A stretch of DNA of 64,000 nt from CAVTPU01 sp963736695. Lineage in GTDB: Bacteria; Actinomycetota; Actinomycetes; Mycobacteriales; Micromonosporaceae. The notes below the pieces were generated by a model. It was not told the origin of the DNA and did no database searches. It saw nothing but the letters and a program-made list of their open reading frames with translations. Position 1 is the stretch's first letter. Every line of letters begins with the position of its first letter. The DNA lies in the NCBI GenBank assembly GCA_963736695.1, contig CAVTPU010000004.1:1984001-2048000 (forward strand), written 5' to 3'. Below, piece after piece: positions 6,747-16,386 of the stretch. A program made the translations under genes and the position numbers.

Positions 6747-9065
6747 TTATGCCCCCGTACCAGGAGAGGGCAAACGATTTTCCGGCGGTTCCACAAAACT
6801 TTCTTTCGGGTCTTCGTCGCCGGACGGCGGATCGTCCGCCGGAACCAGGTCCGCGGGGTCCGCGCCGCCGATCAACGCGATCACCGCCTCGCCATAGAGG
6901 CCGAGCTTTCGGGGTCCGATTCCGGCGATATCCACCAGTTCGGTGAGCTCACGTGGCTGCCGCTCGGCGAGCGCGATCAGCGTGGCGTCGGTGAAGACGA
7001 CGTAGGCCGGAACCCGTTGTGCCGCAGCGATTGCGAGCCGCCATTGCCGCAGCCGGCCGTAGAGTTCATCATCCATTGTGGATGGGCATGTGGCGCACCG
7101 GCCGAGTTTGCGGTCGACCGCTTCGGTCAGGCTCGCCCCGCAGACCCGGCACGTGACGGTGATGGATCGGCGGGCCGCAGATCCGCGCTCCCGGCCGGTC
7201 CGGCTGCCCCGCCCGCTGGCACCCTGTCGGTTTTGTGACTCGTCGGTCGCGAGGAACCGGGATGGCCGGCGTTGTCGACCACCGGGTGCCCGAGCCATGG
7301 CGTAGGAGAGGGTGAGGAACTCTCGCGCCCGGGTGATGCCGACGTAGAGCAGACGCCGCTCCTCTTCCACCGCGTCGGGCGTGCGGGCATAGGTCGTGGG
7401 CAACACGCCGTCGACGAGCCCGACGAGAAAGACCGCGTCCCATTCCAGGCCCTTGGCCGCGTGCAGGCTGGCCAGCGTGACCCCGTCGACGGTCGGCGCG
7501 TGCTGGATCGCCGCCCGCCGGCCGAGTTCGTCGCTGAACTCGGCGAGTGAACGCTGGCCGCCGAACTCGTCGACGAGGCCCACGATCGCGGCGAGCGCCT
7601 CCCACCGTTCGCGTGCGGCACCGCCGGTCGGTGGGGTTTCGGGTCGCCAGCCGACCGCGTCCAGCGCGGCGATGACGTTGGCTCGCAGCGGTCCGGGTTC
7701 GGCGGTGCGGGTCGCAGCCCGCACCGCGGCCATCGCTTGGCGGACTTCGCCCCGCTCGAAGAACCGTTGGGCCCCGTGCACGGTGACGGGCACGCCCGCT
7801 TCGGCGAGCGCCTCTTCGTAGGCCTGGGATTGGGCGTTGGTGCGAAACAGCACGGCGATCTCGCGGGCGGGGGTGCCTGCGGCGATGAGGTCGGCGCAGC
7901 CTCGGGCGACTGCGAGCGCCTCGGCCGGTTCGTCGTCGAAGGCCCGCACGGTCGGGGCGGGTCCGGGGTCGCGTTGGCCGATCAGCTCCAGCCGGAGTCT
8001 CGCTTCGCTGCCCTGCGCCGCGCGGATCACGTCGTTGGCGAGCGTGACGATCTGCGGCGTGGACCGATAGTCGCGAACCAACCGGACCAGGGTGCCGGGA
8101 GTCGTCAACTCCAATCCCCGTACGCCGGAATTGTCCGCGGTGACGGCCTGGTCTCCGATTTCTGGGTTGGTTCGGGCGCGTCCGCCTCTGCACAGGCGCG
8201 CGAAGTCGAGCAGAAAGTCGGACGTGGCCCCGGTGAACGAATAGATCGTCTGGCTCGCGTCGCCGACGACGGTGAGGTCGTCGCGGCCGCCGAGCCAGGC
8301 GCGCAGCAAGCGGTGCTGCGCGGGGTTGACGTCTTGGAACTCGTCGACGACGAAGTGTCGATATTGCGAGCGGATCTGGTCGGCGACGTCGTCGTGGTCC
8401 TCGATCGCCCAGACCCCCGCGCGCAGGAGATCTTCGAAGTCGATCACTCCTGAGGAGCGCTTGACCTGTTCATATGCCGCGTAGATCTCGGCCATCTTGG
8501 CTGGCTCGTGGGGTGGTTCCCGGTTTGCCTTGACTGCGGCGACGGCATAGTCGCCCGGCTCCACGAGGCTCGATTTGGCCCACTCGATCTCGCTCGCGAG
8601 GTCGCGCACTCCGGTGCGGTCGGCGCGCACCCCTGAGCGTGCGGCCGCGAGGGTGATGAGCCGCACTTTGCTCTCCACCACGTCGGGCAGCGGACGGCCG
8701 CGCAGCAGCCGTTCGGCGAAGAACCGCACCTGCCGCAGAGCGGCGGCGTGGAAGGTTCGTGCCTGCACGCCGGTGACGCCGAGGGCCGCGAGGCGCTCTC
8801 TCAGCTGTGCCGCGGCCCGGGCGGTGAAGGTGACGGCGAGCACGTTGGCGGGCTGGATCTCGCCGGTGAGCACCCGGTGGGCGATGCGGTGGGTGATCGC
8901 CCGGGTCTTGCCGGTGCCCGCGCCGGCGAGAATGCAGACCGGCCCGGCGGGCGCGGTGACGGCGGCGAGTTGGTCGGTGTCGAGGCCGGCGAGCACGCGA
9001 TGGGCCGGATCGCCGCCGAGATTCGCCGCCGCCCGCCCGAGGGCCGTCACCGGAAATTGTGTCAC
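6747..9065 (-). CDS. uvrD2: ATP-dependent DNA helicase UvrD2
   Basis: The 772-residue protein is a superfamily 1A 3'-5' helicase. It has Walker A LAGAGTGKT (46-54), the DEFQD motif II in VVDEFQDVNP, the GDASQTIYSF motif III, and motif V/VI segments LHAAKGLEWD and LLYVGITRAR. After the helicase core comes a tetracysteine knuckle (CRVC then CATC) and a C-terminal HRDC domain, the combination that defines actinobacterial UvrD2. The start is a GTG at 9065. It is divergent from the mycoredoxin gene across 116 bp and lies upstream of whiB7, as in mycobacteria. Confidence 0.95.
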   Translation of the reverse strand: MTQFPVTALGRAAANLGGDPAHRVLAGLDTDQLAAVTAPAGPVCILAGAGTGKTRAITHRIAHRVLTGEIQPANVLAVTFTARAAAQLRERLAALGVTGVQARTFHAAALRQVRFFAERLLRGRPLPDVVESKVRLITLAAARSGVRADRTGVRDLASEIEWAKSSLVEPGDYAVAAVKANREPPHEPAKMAEIYAAYEQVKRSSGVIDFEDLLRAGVWAIEDHDDVADQIRSQYRHFVVDEFQDVNPAQHRLLRAWLGGRDDLTVVGDASQTIYSFTGATSDFLLDFARLCRGGRARTNPEIGDQAVTADNSGVRGLELTTPGTLVRLVRDYRSTPQIVTLANDVIRAAQGSEARLRLELIGQRDPGPAPTVRAFDDEPAEALAVARGCADLIAAGTPAREIAVLFRTNAQSQAYEEALAEAGVPVTVHGAQRFFERGEVRQAMAAVRAATRTAEPGPLRANVIAALDAVGWRPETPPTGGAARERWEALAAIVGLVDEFGGQRSLAEFSDELGRRAAIQHAPTVDGVTLASLHAAKGLEWDAVFLVGLVDGVLPTTYARTPDAVEEERRLLYVGITRAREFLTLSYAMARAPGGRQRRPSRFLATDESQNRQGASGRGSRTGRERGSAARRSITVTCRVCGASLTEAVDRKLGRCATCPSTMDDELYGRLRQWRLAIAAAQRVPAYVVFTDATLIALAERQPRELTELVDIAGIGPRKLGLYGEAVIALIGGADPADLVPADDPPSGDEDPKESFVEPPENRLPSPGTGA

Positions 9066-9181
9066 CCGCCACAGTCAGGCATCTTTCCGTTGAGGTATGA
9101 CGTTGTGTGGACTCGGTGGGTGAGGTGGTCCGCCGCTGCCCAAGACCGTCCAACTGTAGACCCCGTGGTGAGAGGATCTCC

Positions 9182-9418
9182 ATGCTCACGATGTATTCGA
9201 CCCAGTGGTGCGGGTATTGCCGTCGCCTCAAATCTCAGCTCGACCGGGAAAGCATCGCCTATGAGATCGTCGACATCGAGGTGGACTCGGCTGCCGCGCA
9301 GTTCGTCATGAGCGTCAACGGGGGAAACCAGACTGTCCCCACGGTGCGTTTCGCCGACGGCACGGCGTTGACCAACCCGTCGATCGTGCAGGTCAAGCAG
9401 CATCTCGCGAGGCTCTGA
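9182..9418 (+). CDS. mrx1: Mycoredoxin / glutaredoxin-like protein
   Basis: This 78-residue thioredoxin-fold protein has the active-site motif CGYC at residues 10-13 and the cis-proline TVP about 40 residues later, with the GGNQTVPTV segment typical of mycoredoxin-1. Mycoredoxins reduce mycothiol mixed disulfides in actinobacteria. ATG 9182 follows a gagagg RBS; the frame is open further upstream without similarity. The position between uvrD2 and nudC matches Rv3198A. Confidence 0.92.
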   Translation: MLTMYSTQWCGYCRRLKSQLDRESIAYEIVDIEVDSAAAQFVMSVNGGNQTVPTVRFADGTALTNPSIVQVKQHLARL

Positions 9419-9432
9419 CCGGGCAAAGAAGA

Positions 9433-10362
9433 TCATCCATCGCCCGCCAGCCATGCCATGATCAAAAAGTGGGCGATCGAGGACGGCATGGAGATCGCGA
9501 GTTCGCTCGCTGGCGAACCGGCGCCGGCGAGCGAAACCTGCTTCCGGGTGAACCAGCGAGCCTCGGCGATCTCCGCCGGGTCGAGTGTGAGCTCATCGTC
9601 GGGGTCGCCGAGCGCGGTGAAAGCCAGCATCAGCGAGCTGGGATAGGGCCATGGCTGGCTGCCGAGATAACGCGGGCTGCGCACCCGCAGCCCGACCTCC
9701 TCGTTGACCTCGCGCCTGAGTGCCTGCTCGGCCGACTCGCCGGCCTCGACGAAGCCGGCGAGACAGGAAAATCGGGGCAATCCCGCCCGATCGAACCCCC
9801 ACCCGGGGCCGCGGGCGAGCAGGCACCGGCCCTGTTCCCCCGCGACCCCGTCATGCACGAGCACGATCACCGCCGGATGCGTGACCGGCCACGACTGCCG
9901 GCCGGCCGAATCGACCCGCGTCCACCCGCCCTCGTCGGGTGTCGTGGATTCTCCTGTGTGCGGGGAGAACGGGTGATCGGTGTGCCAATTCGCCAGTGAG
10001 ACGGCCGCCATGAGCAGCTCGGACTCACACTCATCGAGCAGGTGCCCGACCTCGCGAACCCCGGCGAGCCGGGGCTCATCGAGCCGGCCTTCGGTCGGCG
10101 AACCAGCGCCGGACCCGACGGCGTCGGCGTCGTCGACCGCCACCAGCACCGCGAAATACACGGTGTCGGTGGCGTCGACACCAAGAAACAGCCGTTGTCC
10201 GGCGGGCGCCTGATCGGGCGTGGCGAAAATCAGGCGACCCCCACTGACGAAGACCTTGCCGCCGCGCAGCACCAACACCCGCGACCGCAGCCATGCCTCA
10301 GACAACCAGGTCGAGTCGCGACGGCGATGCGCCGCCCGATCCACTATCGACCGTTCAGGCAC
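9433..10362 (-). CDS. nudC: NAD(+)/NADH pyrophosphatase NudC-like
   Basis: The 309-residue Nudix hydrolase has the Nudix box GFVEAGES...REVNEEVGL at about residues 203-225 and the NudC signature SQPWPYPSSL at 235-244. NudC cleaves NAD(H) and removes NAD caps from RNA. The zinc-ribbon cysteines normally found between the N-terminal and Nudix domains are missing: the site reads HPFSPHTGEST (about 130-140). The GTG start overlaps the end of the frameshifted M16 gene by eight bases, so translation may be coupled. Confidence 0.88.
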   Translation of the reverse strand: MPERSIVDRAAHRRRDSTWLSEAWLRSRVLVLRGGKVFVSGGRLIFATPDQAPAGQRLFLGVDATDTVYFAVLVAVDDADAVGSGAGSPTEGRLDEPRLAGVREVGHLLDECESELLMAAVSLANWHTDHPFSPHTGESTTPDEGGWTRVDSAGRQSWPVTHPAVIVLVHDGVAGEQGRCLLARGPGWGFDRAGLPRFSCLAGFVEAGESAEQALRREVNEEVGLRVRSPRYLGSQPWPYPSSLMLAFTALGDPDDELTLDPAEIAEARWFTRKQVSLAGAGSPASELAISMPSSIAHFLIMAWLAGDG

Positions 10363-11703
10363 CGATCCGCTCCACCGGAGTGAGCGTGGTCAACGCAGCT
10401 TCGACCTGTTCGGCGTCGCCGAGCACCACGCTCACCGCCTTCGCCGGCGCGAGATATGCCGCGGCGGCTGCGGCGATGTCGTCCTCGGTGGCCCCCGCCA
10501 GCCGGGCGGCGTGGTCGGCGAGGAAGTCCAGCCGCAGACCGAACCCGGCATAGGTGCTGGCGAGACTCGCCAGACCCGACTGGGTCGACATGCCCAACAG
10601 CAAGGAACCCATCGCATATTGCCGGGCCTGCTCGATCTCGTCGCGCGCCGGCACGACGGTGGCCAGCCGACCCAACTCATAGAGGGTCTCCAGCAGCGCG
10701 GGCGCGGTCGTGTCTGTGCCCACTTCGGCGGAGAGCGTCACCGATGACCCGGCGACGCTGTGGTCGATGCGCGAGTGCGGGCTGTAGCTGTAGCCTTTCT
10801 CCTCCCGGATGTTCTCCACCCAGCGGGACGAGAAGTAGCCACCGAGCACCAGATTGGCCAGCGTGCAGCGCGGCGTGGTCACGATGGGTGCGGCCGACTG
10901 CGGGCAGCACCAGACGCAGCGACGACTGCACCGAGCCCGGCCGGTCGACGAGCACCAGCGGACCGGCCTGGATCGCGGGCGCCGCCGGCACCGGCTCCGG
11001 TTGGGTCGCCCCGGCCCAGTCACCGAGCGCCGCCGACGCCGCGTCGAGCGCGGCCTCCGGGTCGAAGTCGCCGACCAGCACGAGCGTCGCACCGGCCGGG
11101 CCGACCCGCTGCGGCGTGCAACTGAGCCACCTCGTCACGGGTCACCGCGCTCAGGTCTGCGATCTCGGCGGTCTGCAGGGCGTACGGGTGGTCGCCGTAG
11201 ACCCGCCGCAGCAACGCCACCCGCACGAGGTGACTGGGCTGACTCAACGCGACCTGGATGCGGTCGACGAGGCGCGCCTGCTCGGTCTCGACCTCGGCCA
11301 CCGGGAACGTCGCCTCGGTGAGCACCTCGGCGAGCATGCCGAGCATCGCGTCGAGGCCGCTGGCCAGCGCGTTTCCGGAGACAAGCAGGCGGTCTTGGTC
11401 GAGACCGACGCCGAGCGCGCCGCCGACGGTCTGCAACGCGGCCGCGATGTCGACCGTGCTCTTAGTGACGGTACCCGAAAAGATCGTCTGGCTCAGCAGC
11501 GACGCCTGGGCGAGAAAGACCGGGTCGAGGCGGGTTGTGCCGAACGGGATGCGCAGGCGCAGCTCGACCAGCGGCACCGACCTGCGCTCGATCGCGATGA
11601 CGGTCAGCCCGTTGGCGAGGGTTCGCTCGACGCTCGGGGGCAGCATCAACTCACGGTTGGGTTCCAGATCCGGCAGCACCCGCGCCATCGTGTCCAGACT
11701 CAT
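10355..11703 (-). pseudogene. M16-family peptidase-like protein, two frameshifts
   Basis: The parts add up to a normal M16B subunit of about 440 residues but lie in three frames. The first runs from ATG 11703 to near 11110 (PNRELMLPPSVERTLANGL onward). The second covers VGPAGATLVLVGDFDPE to LRLVLPAVG. The third runs from about 10860 to the stop at 10355 and contains LANLVLGGYFSSR and NIREEKGYSYSPHS. Each junction behaves like one inserted base (or two lost), near 11105-11117 and 10858-10866. The first part has no HxxEH, so the intact protein would be the non-catalytic partner of the preceding M16 peptidase. Either a decayed gene or sequencing errors would explain this. Confidence 0.75.
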
Positions 11704-13016
11704 GCGGCACCTCCAGGGATGACATCGAGAACGGCTCGGCGCGAGGAGACGAGCGTGGCCGCGGCGGCCCGCACCTGCTCCTCGGTGACGGCCGCGAGCA
11801 GCCCGGGCAGTCGTGCGGCGAAGCCCGCGTCGCCGCGCTGCTGTTCGGTGACGGCGAGACGCAACGCCCGGCCGAGCACCGCGTCGAAGTCACCGAGCAG
11901 GTGGGTGGTCATGCGGGCGACGGTGCGGGCGAGTTCACCCGGCTCGAGCCCGTCGTGGGCGATGCGGTCACACTCCTCGTCGATCGTGGCGAGCACCGGA
12001 TCGATCGATCCCCCCGGCGGCAGGAACGCCTGCAGCACGAGGGCCGTCGGGTCACGGACCTCAAACGGCTCGCCCATGAAACTGACGAAACCGCCGACGC
12101 TGGTGACACTGCGGTCGGCGAGGACCAACCGTCGAACCAGTCGCGAGGCGTCACCGTCGGTGAGCACCTCGGCGAGCACGACGAAAGGCAGGTACGCCGT
12201 GACGTCGTTGATCGGGTCGGGCACCCGCCACGCCGCCGCGAACGCCGGCAGTGGGGCCAGGCGGTCGTGGTGGTCTGCCCGCCGTTCGCCGGTGAGGTCG
12301 GGTTCGGCGAAGCTCGGCCGCGCCGGTGCGGCGCGGTGCGGCACGTCGCCGAAGTGGCGTTCGATGAGCCGCGTGGCCGACTCGGGGTCGAGGTCACCGG
12401 CGACGGCGAGCACGGCGTTGCTGCCGGCGTAGTAGGTGGTGAAGAAGTCGGTCGCGTCCGCGACGGTGGCTGACTCGAGGTCGTCGAACGAACCGTAACC
12501 GTCGTGCGCGTTGGGGAAGGTCTCGAACATGACCGGCGGCAGACGCAGCCAGGGGAACCCGCCGTACGGCCGGTTCAGCACGTTGACCCTGATCTCCTCT
12601 TTGACCACATCGACCTGGTTGCGCAGGTTCTCCTCGGTGAGGCGTGGGCCGCGCATGCGGTCGGCCTCCAGGAACAACGCGCGTTCGAGCGCGTTGCTCG
12701 GCAACATCTCGTAGTAGTCGGTGTAGTCGAGGTGAGTCGACCCGTTGAAGGTGCCACCGGCGCCCTGCACCTGGCGGAAGTGGGCGAGCTTCTCCAGATT
12801 CTGCGAGCCCTGGAACATCAGGTGCTCGAAGAGGTGCGCGAAGCCGGTGCGCCCCTCCGGCTCGGAGCGAATCCCGACGTCGTAGACGACGGCGACCCCG
12901 ATGACCGGGGCCGACGGATCCGGAGCGAGCACGACCCGCAGCCCGTTGGGCAGGGTGAACCGTTCAAGGGCGGCGGTGGCGGGTGAGGAACCGGTGACGA
13001 GATTGTGACTTGACAC
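11700..13016 (-). CDS. M16-family zinc metallopeptidase (catalytic subunit)
   Basis: The 438-residue protein has the inverted zinc motif HLFEH in GFAHLFEHLMFQG, with the downstream glutamate in a helix ending VVKEEIR, followed by the NRPYGGFPW and MFETFPNAHDGYG segments typical of bacterial insulinase-like M16B proteins. The C-terminal half carries the second, inactive M16 repeat. I chose GTG 13016, 10 bp behind the adnB stop; the frame is open further upstream inside adnB. It overlaps the next M16 gene as ATGA, so the two probably form a heterodimer. It may be a cytoplasmic or envelope peptidase; no signal peptide is seen. Confidence 0.85.
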   Translation of the reverse strand: MSSHNLVTGSSPATAALERFTLPNGLRVVLAPDPSAPVIGVAVVYDVGIRSEPEGRTGFAHLFEHLMFQGSQNLEKLAHFRQVQGAGGTFNGSTHLDYTDYYEMLPSNALERALFLEADRMRGPRLTEENLRNQVDVVKEEIRVNVLNRPYGGFPWLRLPPVMFETFPNAHDGYGSFDDLESATVADATDFFTTYYAGSNAVLAVAGDLDPESATRLIERHFGDVPHRAAPARPSFAEPDLTGERRADHHDRLAPLPAFAAAWRVPDPINDVTAYLPFVVLAEVLTDGDASRLVRRLVLADRSVTSVGGFVSFMGEPFEVRDPTALVLQAFLPPGGSIDPVLATIDEECDRIAHDGLEPGELARTVARMTTHLLGDFDAVLGRALRLAVTEQQRGDAGFAARLPGLLAAVTEEQVRAAAATLVSSRRAVLDVIPGGAA

Positions 13017-13026
13017 GCTCAAGAGG

Positions 13027-16000
13027 CTAACCCGTGGCGAGTCGTCCCGGCATCCGACCGGGCCCACCGGAGTCCTCTCCCTGCTCGGGCACGCCCCGCA
13101 CGAGCGCCACGAGGCCCGCCTCATCGAGCAGGTCGGCGGGGCGCACAGTGACCTGTTCGGCCACATAGTGAAAACCGGCCGTGACCTGCGTGACGGCAAC
13201 ACCGGCGAGGTGCGCCCAGGCGAGTCGATAGGTCGCCAACTGCACAGCCGCCGCCTGAGCGTCGACCCCGACAGGTCGTCGACCGGTCTTCCAGTCGATC
13301 ACGTCGAAGATCCCGGACCGGCCCGGCACCGCGAAGACCGCGTCCATCCGTCCCCGGATCACCACCCCGTCGACGACAGTGGCGAAGGGCACCTCGACCC
13401 GCGTCGGCATCCGATGCGCCCACTCGCTGCGCAGAAACGCGTCTTGCAACCGGACCAGCTCCGTGTCGGCGGCCGCCCCCTCGTCCCCGGAGCCGGGCAA
13501 CTCGTCGAGGTCGAGCAGCTGCGGAGAGCCGAACCGTTGCTCCAACCACAGGTGGAAGGCGGTGCCCCGACGCGCATAGACGTCCGGCGGCTCCGGCATC
13601 GGCCGGCGCAGTCGGCGCGCCAACCCTTGCGGGTCGCGGCGCAACTCCACCAACTGCGACACCGACAGGTGCGCGGGCAGGGTGACGTCGATCGTGGCAC
13701 CGTCGCGTTCGGCACGCCGCTGCCGTTCGGCGAGCAGCAGACGCACCTCCTCGTCCCACTGGGCGATGCGGGTGTCGACCCCGTCGCCCGCCGAGACCCG
13801 GGGAGACCTCGTCGAGCCGTCCGGCTGGTCAGGCGTACCCGTCGGGTCTGTGGACGGGGGTCGGTCCGCGCCGGCGGCGATCGCCTCACGCACCCGGTCG
13901 GCCGCCGCGGCGATCGCCGGGCGCACCGAACCGAGCGGGTCGGCCGGCCAGATCTCGAAGACCTCGTCGGCGAGCGTCGGATTCGTCTCCCCGTCGATGG
14001 CCGGCGGGGTCCACACGTCGACGGCGCCGGCGCCCGCGCGGCACGCCCGCTCGACCTCGTCGAGAAACATGGACGGCTTTCGGGGTTTGGTGAGCCGTTC
14101 CCCCCAGCGGAACCCGGAGCACAGCAGCAGGTGCCGGGGACGGGTCATCGCGACATAGGCCAGGCGGCGTTCCTCCCGCTCCTGATGGTGGCGCCACGCC
14201 TCCTCGAAGTCGTCGATCGCCGACTTCATCGCCTTCATATCGACGACGGTCTCGACCTCGAGCTCGGGGAGCCCCGACGCGTCGCCGCGCAACCCGAACG
14301 GCAGCACGCCCACACCCGCGAGCCAGTGATCACTGTTCTTCGGCTTGGCCGGAAACGCGTCCTCGCACAGTCCGGCGACGGCGACCACGTCCCACTCCAG
14401 CCCCTTCGCGGCGTGCACGGTGAGAATCTGCACCGCGCCCTCGACGACCTCGACGTCGCCGGGTGGGAGGCCACGCTCCTCATCTTCGGCCGCCTCCAGA
14501 TAGGCGAGAAACGCCGACAGGGTGCCGCTGTCGGTCTCGGCCGCGAACCGGGCGGCGACGTCACCGATGGCGTCGAGGTGCGCCCGGGCGAGTCCGCCGG
14601 ACCGAGCTGACCGCACCGCCACCTCGACGTCGAGCCCGATCGTCGCGGAGACGTCGGCGACGAGGTCCGGCAACGGGTGACCGAGCCGCGACCGCAGTTC
14701 GCCGAGTTCCTTCGCGAAGAGCGTGAGCCGGCGATATCCGTCCGGCGAATACGTCTGCGGATCGCCGAGATCGTCGAGTGCCTCGGCCAACGTCGCGTCG
14801 TCGAGCCGCTCACTGGACAGGTCGGGTTCGGCCTCGGTCCCCACCGGCCCGCCCGCGGCGGCGACCCGCTCGGCGGCGATCATCCGCGCCCGCCGATAGA
14901 GCGCGACGACATCGCGGGGGCCGACCCGCCACCGGGCCCCGGTGAGCAGACGCAGCAGCGCCGCACCCGCCGCCGGGTCGCTGAGCACCCGCAGGGTGCT
15001 GACAACCTCACGGACCTCCGGGGTGTCGAGCAGGCCGCCGAGGCCCACCACCTCGACGGGAATCCCGGCCCCCCGCAACGCCTGCTCGATCGGGGCGATC
15101 TGGCGTCGGGCCCGCACCAGCACGGCGGTCGTCGGGGTCGCCCCACCGGCATCGCGCCACGCGCGCCACGACGCGGCGATCTGTTCGGCGATCCACTGTG
15201 CTTCGTCCACATAGGTCAAAAGATAGGCGCAACGTACGGGTCGCTCCGGTGATCTGCTCGCATAGGTCGGTGCGGCACGCAATGCCAGCACCGGCAAGGT
15301 GTCGGCGCGCAGCGGGCCCGAGATCTCGTTCGCCACGGAGAGAATCTGGGGAGCGTTGCGGAAACTCACCGACAGGTCGGCCGTCCGCGCGGGTTCTCCC
15401 CGTCGGTCGGGGAAGTCCGCGGGGAAACGCTCCAGCGTGCCGGCGCTCGCCCCTCGCCAGCCATAGATGGACTGACACGGGTCACCGACCGCGGTCACCG
15501 GGTGGCCCGCGCCGAAGAGAGAACGCAACAACACCACCTGCGCGTGCGACGTGTCCTGATATTCGTCGAGCAGCACCATCCGGAACCGGTCGCGTTCAGC
15601 GCGGGCCACCTCCGGATGGTCGCGGGCCACGAGCGCGGCGCGGCGCAGCTGGTCGCCGAAGTCCATCGCCTCCATACCGGCCTTACGGTCGGCATAGGTG
15701 GCGAGCACCGCGGAGAGCGCGAGCCGGGCCTGCTGCCGTTCGAGGAGGTCCTTCACCGCCCGAACCTTCCGACCTGGGAGCGAATCGATTCGTTGCGTGA
15801 GGGTCAGGGTCGCGTGTTCGACGTCGATGGGGTCGCGCAGGTGTTCGGCGAGTTCGCCGGCGAGAGCAAGCACGGCCGCGGTGGCGCTCGAGTGGGTCAA
15901 CGGGAAGGCCCGCATCGCCGGGCTGTCGTGGTGGCGCACCACCGTGTCGGCGAGCTGCCAGCAGGCGGCTTCGGAGAGCAATCGGACCGTCGGTTCGAAA

Positions 16001-16386
16001 CCCGCGCGCAGACCGTGTTCACGCACGATCCGGGCGGCGAACGAGTGATAGGTCGACACGGTCGGCTCTCCGGCGAGCTGCGCGTCGTGGCCGAGGATCT
16101 GTTTGGCCCGTCCCAGATAGAGCCGGATCCTGTGGGCGAGTTCGCCGGCCGCCTTGCGGGTGAAGGTCAATCCGAGCACCTGGTCGGGGCGCACATGCTG
16201 ATTGGCGATGAGCCAGATAACCCGCAACGCCATGAGTTCGGTCTTGCCCGAGCCTGCGCCCGCGACCACGAGCAGCGGGCCGTCGACGGGCGCGGTGAGC
16301 ACCCGCGCCTGCTCGTCACTGAACTGATAGCGCAGGCCGAGTCGCAGGCGCAGTTCGTGCGGAGTGAACCGGGGTCCGTCGGTCAC
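13027..16386 (-). CDS. adnB: AdnB-like helicase-nuclease subunit
   Basis: This 1119-residue protein combines a UvrD-type motor with a C-terminal RecB-family nuclease. Walker A is VAGAGSGKT near residue 45 and motif II is LLDEYQDTS, so this motor looks active. The nuclease domain shows GRMDAVF and DVIDWKTGRRP with the metal-binding D and the D-x-K pair. AdnA-AdnB is the heterodimeric motor-nuclease that resects double-strand breaks in actinobacteria. The GTG start overlaps the adnA stop as GTGA (16383-16386), which suggests coupled translation. Confidence 0.92.
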   Translation of the reverse strand: MTDGPRFTPHELRLRLGLRYQFSDEQARVLTAPVDGPLLVVAGAGSGKTELMALRVIWLIANQHVRPDQVLGLTFTRKAAGELAHRIRLYLGRAKQILGHDAQLAGEPTVSTYHSFAARIVREHGLRAGFEPTVRLLSEAACWQLADTVVRHHDSPAMRAFPLTHSSATAAVLALAGELAEHLRDPIDVEHATLTLTQRIDSLPGRKVRAVKDLLERQQARLALSAVLATYADRKAGMEAMDFGDQLRRAALVARDHPEVARAERDRFRMVLLDEYQDTSHAQVVLLRSLFGAGHPVTAVGDPCQSIYGWRGASAGTLERFPADFPDRRGEPARTADLSVSFRNAPQILSVANEISGPLRADTLPVLALRAAPTYASRSPERPVRCAYLLTYVDEAQWIAEQIAASWRAWRDAGGATPTTAVLVRARRQIAPIEQALRGAGIPVEVVGLGGLLDTPEVREVVSTLRVLSDPAAGAALLRLLTGARWRVGPRDVVALYRRARMIAAERVAAAGGPVGTEAEPDLSSERLDDATLAEALDDLGDPQTYSPDGYRRLTLFAKELGELRSRLGHPLPDLVADVSATIGLDVEVAVRSARSGGLARAHLDAIGDVAARFAAETDSGTLSAFLAYLEAAEDEERGLPPGDVEVVEGAVQILTVHAAKGLEWDVVAVAGLCEDAFPAKPKNSDHWLAGVGVLPFGLRGDASGLPELEVETVVDMKAMKSAIDDFEEAWRHHQEREERRLAYVAMTRPRHLLLCSGFRWGERLTKPRKPSMFLDEVERACRAGAGAVDVWTPPAIDGETNPTLADEVFEIWPADPLGSVRPAIAAAADRVREAIAAGADRPPSTDPTGTPDQPDGSTRSPRVSAGDGVDTRIAQWDEEVRLLLAERQRRAERDGATIDVTLPAHLSVSQLVELRRDPQGLARRLRRPMPEPPDVYARRGTAFHLWLEQRFGSPQLLDLDELPGSGDEGAAADTELVRLQDAFLRSEWAHRMPTRVEVPFATVVDGVVIRGRMDAVFAVPGRSGIFDVIDWKTGRRPVGVDAQAAAVQLATYRLAWAHLAGVAVTQVTAGFHYVAEQVTVRPADLLDEAGLVALVRGVPEQGEDSGGPGRMPGRLATG

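Noticed and set aside
10456..12432. Long plus-strand open frame (658 codons) across the M16 genes
   Set aside because: It is antisense to two recognisable M16 proteins, rich in Arg, Ser and Pro with no motif; typical of GC-rich shadow frames.
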